From Candidatus Binatus sp. (GTDB lineage Bacteria > Desulfobacterota > Binatia > Binatales > Binataceae), in assembly GCF_030646925.1 (NCBI RefSeq), contig NZ_JAUSKL010000069.1:1-64000 (forward strand): 64,000 bases of DNA, in the 5' to 3' direction. The position numbers and the translations under genes were made by a program. Positions 1-7,828 of the stretch are shown here, piece by piece (the first letter of the stretch is position 1; every line of letters begins with the position of its first letter). The notes beneath the pieces were generated by a model that had not been told where the DNA came from, ran no database searches, and saw only the letters and a program-made list of their open reading frames with translations.

Positions 1-714
1 TGGATCATGCTCGGATGCGCCGATCCCGAGACCCACGGCCCGCGCGTTCATGTCGTTATCCCGCGCGCCGAGATCGAGGTCGATGACACCTGGCACGTCC
101 TCGGGCTGCAAGGAACCGGCAGCAAGGATCTCCTCGCGCACGACGTCTTCGTCCCAGCGCATCGCACTATCGACACCCGCCTGATGTTTCGTGGCGACAG
201 TCCTCACGCCGCCAATCACGCCACCAATCTTTATCGTATGTCTGCCGAATCGATGCTCTCGACGTCGGTCGCCACCGCGGTCCTCGGTTCCGCAAAATTC
301 GCCGTCGATAGTTTTGTTGAGCGCACCAAGGAACGCCGCGTGATTCAGACCGGAGCGCGCAAGGCCGAGCACGCGCCGACCCAGGTCCGCCTCGCCGAGG
401 CCGCCGCCGAGGTCCGATGCGCCGACTTGTTGCTGCATGATAGCCTCGCGAATTTCGATCGCCTGATGACCACCGGCGAGAAGTTCACCACCCAGGATCG
501 CGCGCGCGCCAAATGGTCGGCTGCCTACACCGCCGAGCTATGCCGCCGCGCCGTCGCGCGTCTCTTCTCCGGCTCGGGCGCGCACGCGGTGTATCAAGCT
601 AGTCCGCTGCAAACAGCCTTTCGCAATGTGAATGTAGGCGCGCAGCACGCCAGCATCGATTTCGACAATTCCGCCGAGTTTTACGGCCGCACGCTATTGG
701 GTTTGGGTATCTAG
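1..714 (+). CDS. Acyl-CoA dehydrogenase-fold flavin monooxygenase, C-terminal part
   Basis: The open frame runs in from the left edge, so the N-terminus is missing. The visible 237 residues match the C-terminal half of acyl-CoA dehydrogenase-fold flavoproteins. The segment GLQGTGSKDLLAHDVFVPAHR is the usual beta-domain motif of the HsaA/HpaH-type two-component flavin monooxygenases. The end has the family's SGAHAVYQASPLQ and the QHASIDFDNSAEFYG helix. Such enzymes use reduced flavin from a separate flavin reductase to hydroxylate aromatic or steroid-like substrates. Two flavin reductase genes occur near 44.5 and 47 kb, but any partnership is inference. The substrate cannot be read from the sequence; a true acyl-CoA dehydrogenase is the alternative. 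Confidence 0.75.
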   Translation, partial: WIMLGCADPETHGPRVHVVIPRAEIEVDDTWHVLGLQGTGSKDLLAHDVFVPAHRTIDTRLMFRGDSPHAANHATNLYRMSAESMLSTSVATAVLGSAKFAVDSFVERTKERRVIQTGARKAEHAPTQVRLAEAAAEVRCADLLLHDSLANFDRLMTTGEKFTTQDRARAKWSAAYTAELCRRAVARLFSGSGAHAVYQASPLQTAFRNVNVGAQHASIDFDNSAEFYGRTLLGLGI

Positions 715-989
715 TCTTTCAGTCAACGCGACGATTCTCGCGTCATGTGTCTGCATAGGTGTTGCAGGTTGCGACACTCTGCCTTGCGCGACGCGTTTTT
801 TGCCGAGCGCCGATAAAATGCCGCGCCGACATTTCTTTGCCGCTTGATCCTCGTCCGATCGCCGTTGCACCCACGATTACTCACTTCTTTTCCGGCACTG
901 CCCTCGATCGCATTCCGGCACGGACTTTGCCCCTTGACCACTGCGCACCTCGGGTCCTCAATTTTGCGCTCGACAGCAGGCAGGCAACC

Positions 990-1394
990 GTGAGTCACAG
1001 CACGAAAATGTGGGCACTCGCAACTTTGACGCTGATCGCGATGTTGACCTTCGCAAGCACGGAATTTCCCGGACTCGCACATAGTACTGGCAGCATTGCC
1101 GCCACCGCTCCCCAGCAACCACTTATCCTCGAGCAAAATCTGCACATAAGTCCAACCGACCGCTTGGTACGATCGTTCGAGGCCTTTGCGCCCGTGCTCG
1201 CCCTCTTGTTCCTCACCCTGGTTGTGCTCGACACCATCTCGCACCGCGCAGGCGATCGCCGCCAACCCCGAGATCACCGCCGCCGCGATCATCTCGCCGT
1301 GGGCGGGTTCGGGGTGAATCGGCGCTCGATGGAGGCGATGGCCGCGGCGCCAAAGCGGCTCAGCGATCCGGCGGCATTAGCTAGTCGAACTTAG
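990..1394 (+). CDS. Possible small two-helix membrane protein
   Basis: A GTG start at 990 or an ATG at 1008 opens a frame whose product has two hydrophobic stretches. The first begins MWALATLTLIAMLTF and looks like a signal or anchor. The second, about 50 residues later, is APVLALLFLTLVVLD. The remainder is Arg-rich and looks less natural, so the real protein may be shorter or frameshifted. No family is recognised and the ribosome site is weak. Treat it as a tentative call filling the gap between the monooxygenase and the transposase remnant. Confidence 0.3.
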   Translation: MSHSTKMWALATLTLIAMLTFASTEFPGLAHSTGSIAATAPQQPLILEQNLHISPTDRLVRSFEAFAPVLALLFLTLVVLDTISHRAGDRRQPRDHRRRDHLAVGGFGVNRRSMEAMAAAPKRLSDPAALASRT

Positions 1395-1416
1395 GGCGCC
1401 AACCAGCAAAATAGGT

Positions 1417-1614
1417 CAGCGCGGCTTGAAAGGTACTTATATCAGCGTCGAACCATTTCACCTGTTCCGCTATCTGGACGAACAGACGTTTCGATTCAAT
1501 TAACGCAAAGCGAATGATGGCGGGCGATTTGTCAGTGCGATGCAGGGCATTACCGGAAAGCGCGTCACGTACGAAAAGCTGACTGGTAAGATGGAAGCAA
1601 CTACGCCTGTCTGA
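1417..1614 (+). pseudogene. IS1595-family (ISXO2-like) transposase C-terminal remnant
   Basis: Reading 1417-1614 on the plus strand gives GTYISVEPFHLFRYLDEQ followed by TFRFN, a TAA stop at 1501-1503, then RKANDGGRFVSAMQGITGKR and VTYEKLTGK before a TGA at 1612. This is the conserved C-terminus of ISXO2-type transposases, in which the residue at the TAA is normally Glu, so one GAA-to-TAA change explains the stop. The N-terminal domain and most of the DDE core are gone. It is a dead fragment of an element related to, but not identical with, the one at 45 kb. Confidence 0.85.
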
Positions 1615-1807
1615 AGGAAACGGCAAGAACGTGGAAAGCGCGGGCGAGTCAGCCAGCCGGGTTCTTCTTCAACCGTCGAGCTTCGCGCCAGCGTGCCTCT
1701 TCAATTGCCACTTCCTTTTTCGGTACGGTGATGATTCCACGAATAAGCTTCTGGACACGCTGGAAAAGAGTAGCGCTATTGGTTGGTTGGTTCGTTTTTC
1801 TTCGTTT

Positions 1808-2293
1808 TCATTGGTCCCAATCGTAACGGCGCCGCCTTAAAATACGAACGACTTGCCCGTATGTTCCGGTTCGTTCTAGGGTTTCAAGCGTCGCGTGTTC
1901 TATGTCAGAAAGATTGCCCAACTTACTAGACCATTTTCCATCTGGAAGTTGTCGCGCAACGTGCGAAGCTCCTTCGTCGTCTGCGTAAATCGCGACTTTT
2001 TCAAATCCCGGTTCATGGTTGCGATTATTCGCTAGTTCGTAGCCATGTAAAACAAAGATCTCCGCCCATTGGTCTGCCGTGTCGTCGTCGCCAACACCGG
2101 GAGGCCAATAGTAACCTTTAACTACGGCTCCAGAAACCCATTTCGTCCCTATGTCACCAACCGCCCAAGAGACACAATTGTACTTCGGGGTAGCGCAACT
2201 GGTAATCGCGCAGTCGGACCAGTTTAGGCCGGGAAATTCCTCGCCAATGTCGTCATGCGCCTTCAAGAGACGAGCTGTCTTTTCTTTCCCCAA
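1808..2293 (-). CDS. DUF7689-like hypothetical protein
   Basis: This 161-residue protein of unknown function has the hallmark pattern of a widespread uncharacterised family: FPGLNWSDCAITS, YNCVSWAVGD, the Tyr-Trp-Pro-Pro-Gly motif YYWPPGV, then EPGFEKVAIYADDEG, SHVARQLPDGKWSSKLG and DIEHATLETLE. I assign it from memory to the family now called DUF7689. It is soluble, with no signal peptide. The ATG at 2293 overlaps the end of the upstream gene by 31 bases; an in-frame TTG a few codons later would shorten the overlap. It appears co-transcribed with the next gene, and the patch has lower GC than the flanking chromosome, suggesting transfer. Confidence 0.7.
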   Translation of the reverse strand: MGKEKTARLLKAHDDIGEEFPGLNWSDCAITSCATPKYNCVSWAVGDIGTKWVSGAVVKGYYWPPGVGDDDTADQWAEIFVLHGYELANNRNHEPGFEKVAIYADDEGASHVARQLPDGKWSSKLGNLSDIEHATLETLERTGTYGQVVRILRRRRYDWDQ

Positions 2294-2766
2294 CTAAGCC
2301 AAGCATCAACTGCTTCGTCGAAACTAGCCTTCTCGGGTGCGGGGTCTTCGTGGGTAATTGAGTTAAGCGCCCACATCCAATCGTCTGGTCGCTCTGATAG
2401 TTCATTGAGGATTAACGGTACAACACCTGGGCCCATGCCAATTATTTGCTGGTACGCCGGATGAAGTATCTTTCGTTTTAGTGCAGATATAGCACGCGTT
2501 TCTCTTCGCCAAATACCAGCAAGCGTCCTAAATCTTTGCGGGAAATCGCTTTCTGTAGACTGCGGCTCATTTTCGGGATTTGTCTCGCGAATGTAGTGTA
2601 TCGCGATCGCGAAACGATCGACAGAACGTCTAAAATCTACGGAAGGTTTAGTCCGAAGCCATGGTCGTATCTTTTGACTAGGCTTCAATTCAAAAATTTG
2701 ATGGCTTTTAGTTGCGCGGGATTGGCGCGTTGGAGCCTCCATACACAATGCTAAAGATGCACGCAT
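2263..2766 (-). CDS. Hypothetical protein, partner of the DUF7689-like gene
   Basis: Unknown function. The C-terminal half carries a pattern I recognise from small bacterial proteins without a described role: FRTLAGIWRRET, then HPAYQQIIGMGPGVVPLILN, ELSERPDDWMWALNSITHED and a final AWLSWGKK. Such proteins are often found next to DUF7689-like genes, as here, where the two frames overlap. The first roughly 50 residues are low in recognisable structure, and a later start, for example the Met near 2742, is possible. There is no membrane segment or signal peptide. Base composition matches its two neighbours, not the surrounding GC-rich genes. Confidence 0.65.
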   Translation of the reverse strand: MRASLALCMEAPTRQSRATKSHQIFELKPSQKIRPWLRTKPSVDFRRSVDRFAIAIHYIRETNPENEPQSTESDFPQRFRTLAGIWRRETRAISALKRKILHPAYQQIIGMGPGVVPLILNELSERPDDWMWALNSITHEDPAPEKASFDEAVDAWLSWGKKRQLVS

Positions 2767-2770
2767 TGGC

Positions 2771-3451
2771 TTATGACTCCACGACCGGGATGTTCACCAT
2801 TTCGAAAGTCTTTTTAAGACTTTCTTCCTTTTGTTGGGCCCGATCGAGTACGTCTTTTAGGTATTCAACATCGTCTTTATCCAAGGCGATAAAAAACTCC
2901 CCGAAGCCATCGTCTTTTGAAAAGTTAAGTTTAAGAGTATGCGAAATTACGAAAGCTGAAGGAGTGCTACTTGGGTCAGCACCGTATACAGGCCGAGCAT
3001 CAGTCAGGACGCGTGCGTAGTAAAACACTCTCTCGTGATCAGTTCGCAAATGCATCGCCTTAGATGCAGTCCTAAGCGAATCGAAGCTGAGTAGCCGGGT
3101 TAGGCGGTCTCTGACTTCTTTTTCCTTGTCTGCCGAAACAACAAGCTCCTTGCGCCCACTCTGCGCCATCGCGTCCAGAACGTCATCGACGAATTCAGGC
3201 ACCGGAGCATCGAAATGTCCGCGCGTTGCGTTCAACGTGAGCAAGACATGAATTAGTTTATCTAGTTCCTCTGAAGTCGCTGACGTTACTTTTGACGAGA
3301 TAACCTTGCGAATGGTCTCTCTATTCAGAGAAACCGGAACCTCCTCTGCCGCTGACAACAATTCAGACATCACTTCGTCCGATACTCGGACTAGTGTGCC
3401 TAACGCTTCTAGTGATGACTCGGGAATAGTAATGCCAGCCAAATCGTTCAC
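2771..3451 (-). CDS. Hypothetical protein (226 aa) in lower-GC patch
   Basis: A soluble, acidic, mostly helical protein of unknown function. The N-terminal half is Leu/Glu-rich (SLEALGTLVRVSDEVMSELL, then a helix around LDKLIHVLLTL). The C-terminal half has LLSFDSLRTASKAMHLRTDH, ERVFYYARVLTDARPVYG and a final segment with DDVEYLKDVLDRAQQKEESL that looks like a coiled helix. I recognise similar proteins scattered in bacterial genomes but no named domain. It ends 5 bases before the start of the next gene on the same strand, so the three minus-strand genes probably form one unit. Confidence 0.65.
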   Translation of the reverse strand: MNDLAGITIPESSLEALGTLVRVSDEVMSELLSAAEEVPVSLNRETIRKVISSKVTSATSEELDKLIHVLLTLNATRGHFDAPVPEFVDDVLDAMAQSGRKELVVSADKEKEVRDRLTRLLSFDSLRTASKAMHLRTDHERVFYYARVLTDARPVYGADPSSTPSAFVISHTLKLNFSKDDGFGEFFIALDKDDVEYLKDVLDRAQQKEESLKKTFEMVNIPVVES

Positions 3452-4059
3452 CTTCAGGCGGCGGGCGAATCGATGGCTTTGATGACCTTTATTTCTAGAA
3501 CCAACCGCTACTCGATTGTCAAGCCTCCTAACCCGTCCGCCTCAGAGGACTTTAGGCGAAGCATACCGGGCGTGCAAGCATGCGAGCGCTGGCATGCTGC
3601 GTCGGGGCGCGGCGGATCGTAGCGGGCAGGACTACGCCCCTGCCCGCATTTGCTTCAGTCCGTTTAGCGCCGACTGCTTGGATCGCGCGGATTGGTGTCG
3701 ATTATCTCAACCCATTTTCCGCCTCGATGCTGCGTCGGAGGTGCAGTTTTGCCTCGAACAAGCGTCGAACGCTCGCCCGAAGACGTGTCGCGGTAAATGC
3801 CCGAATCGGTCACTTTCCCGGAGGAACAATCTTCTTGCTCACTTTGCGCAAGACTCCATTGTGCGGCTTCAAGGTGAAGCCGGTTATGGACTTGCCAAGC
3901 TGTCGGGAAATCGCTAGTGTCGCGCTTGCGTAAAGCACAACAAAACGGTTTCTGACTAGCTCGTCAAGTCAGTATGAGAAGGCCCTTTCGACTCCAATCG
4001 ATTGGGCCTTCGCCTTCAGATTAATAGCATGATCTGGTGGGTCTGAAACAATAGGTAGT

Positions 4060-4091
4060 GCCATATATGGCGCGCGAGGCGCTATATATAG
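4060..4091. promoter_or_regulatory. Pair of AT-rich palindromes (operator candidate)
   Basis: GCCATATATGGC at 4060-4071 is a perfect 12-bp palindrome. CTATATATAG at 4082-4091 is a perfect 10-bp palindrome, both embedded in GC-rich sequence. Their centres are 21 bp apart, two helical turns, and the flanks GTGCC...GGCGCG and GGCGC...TAGTG resemble each other. This is the look of a two-site operator or an AT-rich promoter; which protein binds is unknown. Confidence 0.35.
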
Positions 4092-4153
4092 TGTTTCGAG
4101 TTTTGATCGCCCACCTTCTAGCCTATCGCGTCATACGCACTCTAGCAGGTCGG

Positions 4154-4173
4154 GTGAACTGCGCGCAGTTCAC
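4154..4173. promoter_or_regulatory. Perfect 20-bp palindrome upstream of mnmG
   Basis: GTGAACTGCGCGCAGTTCAC is a perfect 20-bp inverted repeat without spacer, 127 bases before the mnmG start. Its central 12 bases, ACTGCGCGCAGT, recur at 8066-8077 just before parA. Perfect spacer-free palindromes of this length usually bind dimeric regulators. No matching regulator is visible in the window. Confidence 0.45.
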
Positions 4174-4300
4174 CGATCGCGCAGCTCTAGCGCAAACTTG
4201 TTTGAATGCCTCTTCTACTGTAGTTAAGCACGATCGGGACGATCTCGCCGCTGCACGGCTTTGCGCGCGAGTGCAGCACAGGACATAATCGCCCATCGCC

Positions 4301-6178
4301 ATGAACTATGACGTTATCGTAGTCGGCGCCGGCCACGCCGGTATCGAAGCCTCGCTCGCCACAGCGCGGATGGGCGCGAGCACCCTGATGCTCACGCTCA
4401 ACCTCGACCATATCGGCCAGATGTCGTGCAACCCCGCGATCGGCGGGATCGGCAAGGGCCACCTGGTGCGCGAGATCGACGCGCTCGGCGGCGAGATGGG
4501 ACTCGCGATCGACGAGACCGGAATCCAGTTCCGCTTCCTCAATACGCGCAAGGGCCCCGCGGTCCGCGCGCGCCGCGCCCAAGCCGACAAGGCGGCCTAT
4601 CGAACGCGCAGCAAGCGCGTCCTCGAGCAACAGCCGAACCTGCAGATTCGGCAAGCCAGCGTCGAGCGATTGATCGTCGAGGACGGCGCGGTGCGAGGCG
4701 TCGAATCGCAGATCGGCGAGGTGTTCGAAGCGCCGACCGTCGTCCTGACGACCGGCACGTTCCTGAAGGGGCTGGTGCATATCGGGCTCAAGAATTTCTC
4801 GGCCGGTCGCGCGGGTGATTTCGCTGCGATGGGCCTGAGTTCTCATCTCGCCGAGTTGGGATTTCGAATCGGGCGGCTCAAGACCGGCACCTGTCCGCGG
4901 CTCGACGCGCGCTCGATCGATTACTCGGCGCTCGAGATTCAGCCGGGCGACGAACCGCCCCCGCCGTTCTCGTTCCGCACCCGCCGGATCGAGCAGCCGC
5001 AAATCCCCTGTCATCTGACTTACACCAACGCGCGCACCCACGAGATTATCCGCGCCGGAATCGACCGCTCGCCGATGTACTCGGGCGTGATTCAGAGCAA
5101 GGGGCCGCGCTACTGCCCGTCGGTCGAGGACAAGGTGATGCGCTTCGCCGACAAGACGCGGCATCAGATTTTCCTCGAGCCCGAGGGGCGCGACACGGTC
5201 GAGGTTTATCCAAACGGACTCTCGACCAGCCTGCCGCTCGACGTACAGCTCGAGATGGTGCGATCGATAGCTGGCCTCGAGCACGCCGAGATCATGCGGC
5301 CGGGCTACGCGATCGAGTATGACTTCTCGGATCCGACGCAGCTCGAGGCGTCGCTCGAGACCCGGCTCGTTGGCGGGCTCTTTTTCGCCGGACAAATCAA
5401 CGGGACGACCGGCTATGAAGAAGCAGGCGCGCAGGGGCTGATTGCGGGAATTAACGCGGCGCTCAAATGCCGCCGCGAGCCGCCGCTGCTCCTGCGCCGC
5501 GACGAAGCCTATATCGGCGTGATGATCGACGACCTGGTCACGCGCGGAATCGGCGGCGAGCCATACCGGATGTTCACCTCGCGCGCCGAGTACCGGCTGC
5601 TGCTCCGCGAAGACAACGCCGACCGGCGGCTCTCGCCAATCGGCGCGCGGCTCGGCCTGCTCGACGCGTCGGCAATCGCGCGGGTGAGCGCCAAGACCGA
5701 GGCGGTGCGCAGTGAGATCGCGCGGCTCAGTGCGGCGGTGGTGTATCCGTCGGAGTCGGTCAACGCGATCATGGCGGAGCATGGCGCAACTCCGATCGGG
5801 CAGGCGGTGAAGGCGATCGAGCTGCTGAGGCGTCCCGAACTTGCCTTTCGTGCCGTTGTCGAGATGATCGGCGGTGTGGCGAGCGCGCTCAACCTCGACG
5901 AGGCGGCCGAACTCGAAACCGAGGTCAAATACGACGGCTATATCCGGCGGCAGGCCGAGACGGTCGAGCGGGCGAGGCGGCTCGAGGACACTGCGATTCC
6001 CGATTGGATGGATTTCAGCGGGATCAGCGGACTCTCGGCCGAGGTATCGGAGCGGCTCACGCGGATTCGGCCGCGCTCGCTCGGGCAGGCGGCGCGCATG
6101 CCTGGAATCACGCCGGCGGCGATCTCGCTGCTCGCGGTGCATCTCAAGGCCCGCCGCGCCGGCTCAGCATCAGGCTAG
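4301..6178 (+). CDS. mnmG: tRNA uridine-5-carboxymethylaminomethyl modification enzyme MnmG
   Basis: FAD-dependent subunit of the MnmE-MnmG complex, which places carboxymethylaminomethyl (or aminomethyl) groups on the wobble uridine of several tRNAs. The 625 residues equal the family length. The N-terminus MNYDVIVVGAGHAGIEAS is the dinucleotide-binding site, SCNPAIGGIGKGHLVREIDA the first conserved Cys motif, and YCPSVEDKVMRF the second catalytic Cys. RLKTGTCPRLD replaces the usual TGTPPR, a small deviation. The C-terminal helical domain that meets MnmE is complete. No strong Shine-Dalgarno precedes the ATG, but the N-terminal motif fixes the start. The order mnmG-rsmG-parA-parB is typical of the replication-origin neighbourhood. 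Confidence 0.97.
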   Translation: MNYDVIVVGAGHAGIEASLATARMGASTLMLTLNLDHIGQMSCNPAIGGIGKGHLVREIDALGGEMGLAIDETGIQFRFLNTRKGPAVRARRAQADKAAYRTRSKRVLEQQPNLQIRQASVERLIVEDGAVRGVESQIGEVFEAPTVVLTTGTFLKGLVHIGLKNFSAGRAGDFAAMGLSSHLAELGFRIGRLKTGTCPRLDARSIDYSALEIQPGDEPPPPFSFRTRRIEQPQIPCHLTYTNARTHEIIRAGIDRSPMYSGVIQSKGPRYCPSVEDKVMRFADKTRHQIFLEPEGRDTVEVYPNGLSTSLPLDVQLEMVRSIAGLEHAEIMRPGYAIEYDFSDPTQLEASLETRLVGGLFFAGQINGTTGYEEAGAQGLIAGINAALKCRREPPLLLRRDEAYIGVMIDDLVTRGIGGEPYRMFTSRAEYRLLLREDNADRRLSPIGARLGLLDASAIARVSAKTEAVRSEIARLSAAVVYPSESVNAIMAEHGATPIGQAVKAIELLRRPELAFRAVVEMIGGVASALNLDEAAELETEVKYDGYIRRQAETVERARRLEDTAIPDWMDFSGISGLSAEVSERLTRIRPRSLGQAARMPGITPAAISLLAVHLKARRAGSASG

Positions 6179-6293
6179 GCGATCGGTCGGCGCAGCACCT
6201 GCGATTTTCTGGATGATCGTTCGGGTTAGAGCTTGAGGCCCGACTCCTCGCGGAGTCAGGTTTGCTCCGCTTCGGACGAGATGGCTGAAAAAA

Positions 6294-6309
6294 CGTTTCA
6301 CGTGAAACA
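6294..6309. other. parS site 1
   Basis: CGTTTCACGTGAAACA matches the parS consensus TGTTTCACGTGAAACA at 15 of 16 positions, with the 14-bp palindromic core intact. It is the left site of a duplicated parS-repeat-parS module (6294-6478). Confidence 0.93.
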
Positions 6310-6314
6310 TTCCG

Positions 6315-6440
6315 GAGTGCGAAACCCCTCACGGGTGGAGTTTACCCTGAGCCTCGAAGGGCGCTTCCTGGGGTGACGCGAAGCCGACTTCGGGCCGCAG
6401 GGCCGAATCGCGATAAGTGAAGATGCGCGCTTCGCGCTGT
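6315..6440 (+). repeat. Two-hairpin intergenic repeat, long form, copy A
   Basis: It starts with GAAACCCCTCACGGGT, continues through a middle part containing ACTTCGGGCCGCAGGGCCGA and ends in GATGCGCGCTTCGCGCTGTT. It is closely similar to copy B (7551-7682) and copy C (10061-10170). The terminal stretch can fold into a short GCGC-rich hairpin. It lies between parS sites 1 and 2. Confidence 0.85.
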
Positions 6441-6462
6441 TCGTAAAGGACAACACCGGTGA

Positions 6463-6478
6463 CGTTTCACGTGAGACG
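6463..6478. other. parS site 2, degenerate
   Basis: CGTTTCACGTGAGACG has one change inside the palindromic core (A to G at 6475) besides both outer bases. It may bind ParB more weakly. Position and context equal those of site 6 in the duplicated module. Confidence 0.75.
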
Positions 6479-6499
6479 TCAGCGCTCTGGTCGTCCGAG

Positions 6500-6530
6500 C
6501 GATGCGCGCTGCGCGCTGTTAGTAGAGGAT
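6500..6530 (+). repeat. Fragment of the intergenic repeat, copy E
   Basis: GATGCGCGCTGCGCGCTGTT followed by AGTA is the terminal hairpin part of the repeat family, without the GAAACC part. A single short fragment between parS sites 2 and 3. Confidence 0.6.
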
Positions 6531-6659
6531 GCGGAAGGGAGGATGCTGAAGAGATGTTTCTCGTCCGATGCCTCGCCCGCTTTGTTGCGAGAGGCAGACC
6601 GAGGCGCGCAGCGACGAGGGCGGTGAGGGTGCAGTCGGAGCGGCGCGCCATCCATGGGA

Positions 6660-6675
6660 CGTTTCACGTGAAACG
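6660..6675. other. parS site 3
   Basis: CGTTTCACGTGAAACG has the full 14-bp core; only the two outermost bases differ from consensus. Confidence 0.92.
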
Positions 6676-6701
6676 TGCTATCTCAACGTCTTCTGCTACT
6701 A

Positions 6702-6763
6702 AACAGTGCGTAGCGCGCATCTTCGTTGCAACGGGAAGCCCGAAACTTGCGGGAGGTTTCGGC
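6702..6763 (-). repeat. Two-hairpin intergenic repeat, short form, copy F
   Basis: Inverted relative to copy A. It begins AACAGTGCGTAGCGCGCATC and ends with the stem-loop CCGAAACTTGCGGGAGGTTT. It lacks the roughly 50-base middle part of the long copies, like copies G and H. It lies between parS sites 3 and 4. Confidence 0.8.
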
Positions 6764-6771
6764 CTCCTGAA

Positions 6772-6787
6772 TGTTTCACGTGAAACA
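6772..6787. other. parS site 4, perfect consensus
   Basis: TGTTTCACGTGAAACA matches the consensus at all 16 positions and lies 15 bases before the rsmG start codon, so ParB bound here could affect rsmG expression. Confidence 0.97.
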
Positions 6788-6802
6788 TGATAGGGCGATG
6801 CG

Positions 6803-7525
6803 ATGAAGAAGGCGGTCAAGGAGAAAATGGTCGATCCGGCGAAAATCGGTGCGGAGGTCCGCGCCCGGATCGCGCCGGCGCTGCCCGGAATCGGAATAAT
6901 CGCTAAAAATCAGCAGTTTCTCGACCGAATCGAGCATCTGGCGACGACGTTGGCGCTCTGGGGCCCTAAAATCAATCTCACCGCGAATCCCACCGACCCC
7001 GACGAGATCGTCTTTCATATCTTCGATAGCCTGATTCCGATTTCGCTGGCGGTGGCCGGCAAGGTACTCAAGCTGCGGGCGCCGTCGGAGCCGGAACGGC
7101 GGATTGCCGACATCGGCAGCGGCGCCGGCTTTCCGGGGCTGGTGATCGCGGCGGCGCTGAATGCGCACGTCACGCTGATCGAGTCGAGGCGGAAGCGGGC
7201 GACGTTTCTCGAGGCGGCCGCGATGGAGATGGAGCTGCGTGATGTGACGGTCGAGGGGCGGCGGGCCGAGGAGGTCGGATCGGCGCCCGGCGGCTTTGAC
7301 CTGGTGACGGCGCGCGCGGTCGGAAGGCCGGGGGAGCTGTTCGCGGTCGCGGCGCGGCTGCTTCATCCGGGGGGCCTGCTGATGCTGTACGCGGGCGGCT
7401 CGACTCGATTTGACCGGGCCGAGGCGGTTGCGGCGGGATTGGTCGAGAATACGGTGCTCGATTACGACCTGCGGCACGGGAAGTCGGAATCGCGGCGGGT
7501 CGCAGTGGTGTGGACCCGTCACTGA
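6803..7525 (+). CDS. rsmG: 16S rRNA (guanine-527-N7) methyltransferase RsmG
   Basis: Methylates N7 of G527 in 16S rRNA using S-adenosylmethionine. The SAM-binding motif IADIGSGAGFPGLVIAA lies near residues 97-113, after the family segment LALWGPKINLTANPTDPDEI and HIFDSLIPISLA. VTLIESRRKRATFLEAAAME follows as motif II, and VTARAVGRPGELFAVAARLL is the typical substrate loop. At 240 residues it is slightly longer than the usual 205-220, the excess being a charged N-terminus (MKKAVKEKMVDPAKIGAEVR). A Met at 6830 could be an alternative start. The gene stands alone between two parS-rich gaps. Confidence 0.95.
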   Translation: MKKAVKEKMVDPAKIGAEVRARIAPALPGIGIIAKNQQFLDRIEHLATTLALWGPKINLTANPTDPDEIVFHIFDSLIPISLAVAGKVLKLRAPSEPERRIADIGSGAGFPGLVIAAALNAHVTLIESRRKRATFLEAAAMEMELRDVTVEGRRAEEVGSAPGGFDLVTARAVGRPGELFAVAARLLHPGGLLMLYAGGSTRFDRAEAVAAGLVENTVLDYDLRHGKSESRRVAVVWTRH

Positions 7526-7541
7526 CGTTTCACGTGAAACA
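7526..7541. other. parS site 5
   Basis: CGTTTCACGTGAAACA, full core, begins directly after the rsmG stop codon. It is the left site of the second parS-repeat-parS module (7526-7710), offset by the same 169 bases as sites 1 and 2. Confidence 0.93.
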
Positions 7542-7550
7542 TTTCAGCAG

Positions 7551-7682
7551 AGTGCGAAACCCCTCACGGGTGTAGTTTACCCTGAGCCTCGAAGGGCGTT
7601 TCCTGGGGTGACGCGCAGCGACTTCGGGCCGCAGGGCCGAATCGCGATAAGTGAAGATGCGCGCTACGCGCTGCTAGTAGTG
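7551..7682 (+). repeat. Two-hairpin intergenic repeat, long form, copy B
   Basis: Nearly collinear with copy A: GCGAAACCCCTCACGGGTG, then TTTACCCTGAGCCTCGAAGG, ACTTCGGGCCGCAGGGCCGA and GATGCGCGCTACGCGCTGCT. It lies between parS sites 5 and 6, as copy A lies between sites 1 and 2. Confidence 0.87.
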
Positions 7683-7694
7683 GGAAAGACCAGA

Positions 7695-7710
7695 GGTTTC
7701 ACGTGAAACA
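7695..7710. other. parS site 6
   Basis: GGTTTCACGTGAAACA, 14-bp core intact, first base non-consensus. Right site of the second duplicated module. Confidence 0.92.
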
Positions 7711-7812
7711 TTGCAAGAGTTGGGTGCGGATGACTCTCCGAGTCAGAGCAGAATGCGCGACTTGCCCGCAGAGCCGGTTCGGGCAATAGTCCGGACGAGA
7801 CGGCTGAAAAAA

Positions 7813-7828
7813 TGTTTCACGTGAAACA
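7813..7828. other. parS site 7, perfect consensus
   Basis: TGTTTCACGTGAAACA matches at all 16 positions. The 20 bases before it (CGGACGAGACGGCTGAAAAA) are nearly identical to those before site 1, showing that flanking DNA was copied with the site. Confidence 0.97.

Larger units (their letters stand above)
3452..4300. other. Intergenic region upstream of mnmG
   Basis: About 850 bases without a convincing gene. Two overlapping plus-strand frames (3516-3917 and 3580-3933) have no recognisable content. A perfect 9-bp stem with an 8-base loop lies at 3622-3647 (GCGGGCAGG...CCTGCCCGC). Further on are the AT-rich palindromes at 4060-4091 and the 20-bp palindrome at 4154-4173. The region probably holds the mnmG promoter and decayed DNA. 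Confidence 0.5.

Noticed and set aside
723-1292. Minus-strand frame in the left gap
   Set aside because: Charged, low-information product lacking start context; the plus-strand membrane-helix frame is the better, though weak, candidate.
1501-1503. TAA in the IS1595 fragment as a recoding site
   Set aside because: The fragment lacks most of the protein; a simple GAA to TAA mutation explains it.
3622-3647. Perfect 9-bp stem as a rho-independent terminator
   Set aside because: No T-run on either strand, and it is about 170 bases from the nearest gene end, so no terminator is called.
3516-3933. Two overlapping plus-strand frames
   Set aside because: No family pattern and no ribosome site; they share the same DNA in two frames, so neither is favoured.
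4187-6142. 651-codon open frame on the minus strand
   Set aside because: It lies wholly opposite mnmG and its product is Arg/His/Leu-rich without any domain. It is a shadow of GC-rich codon use.
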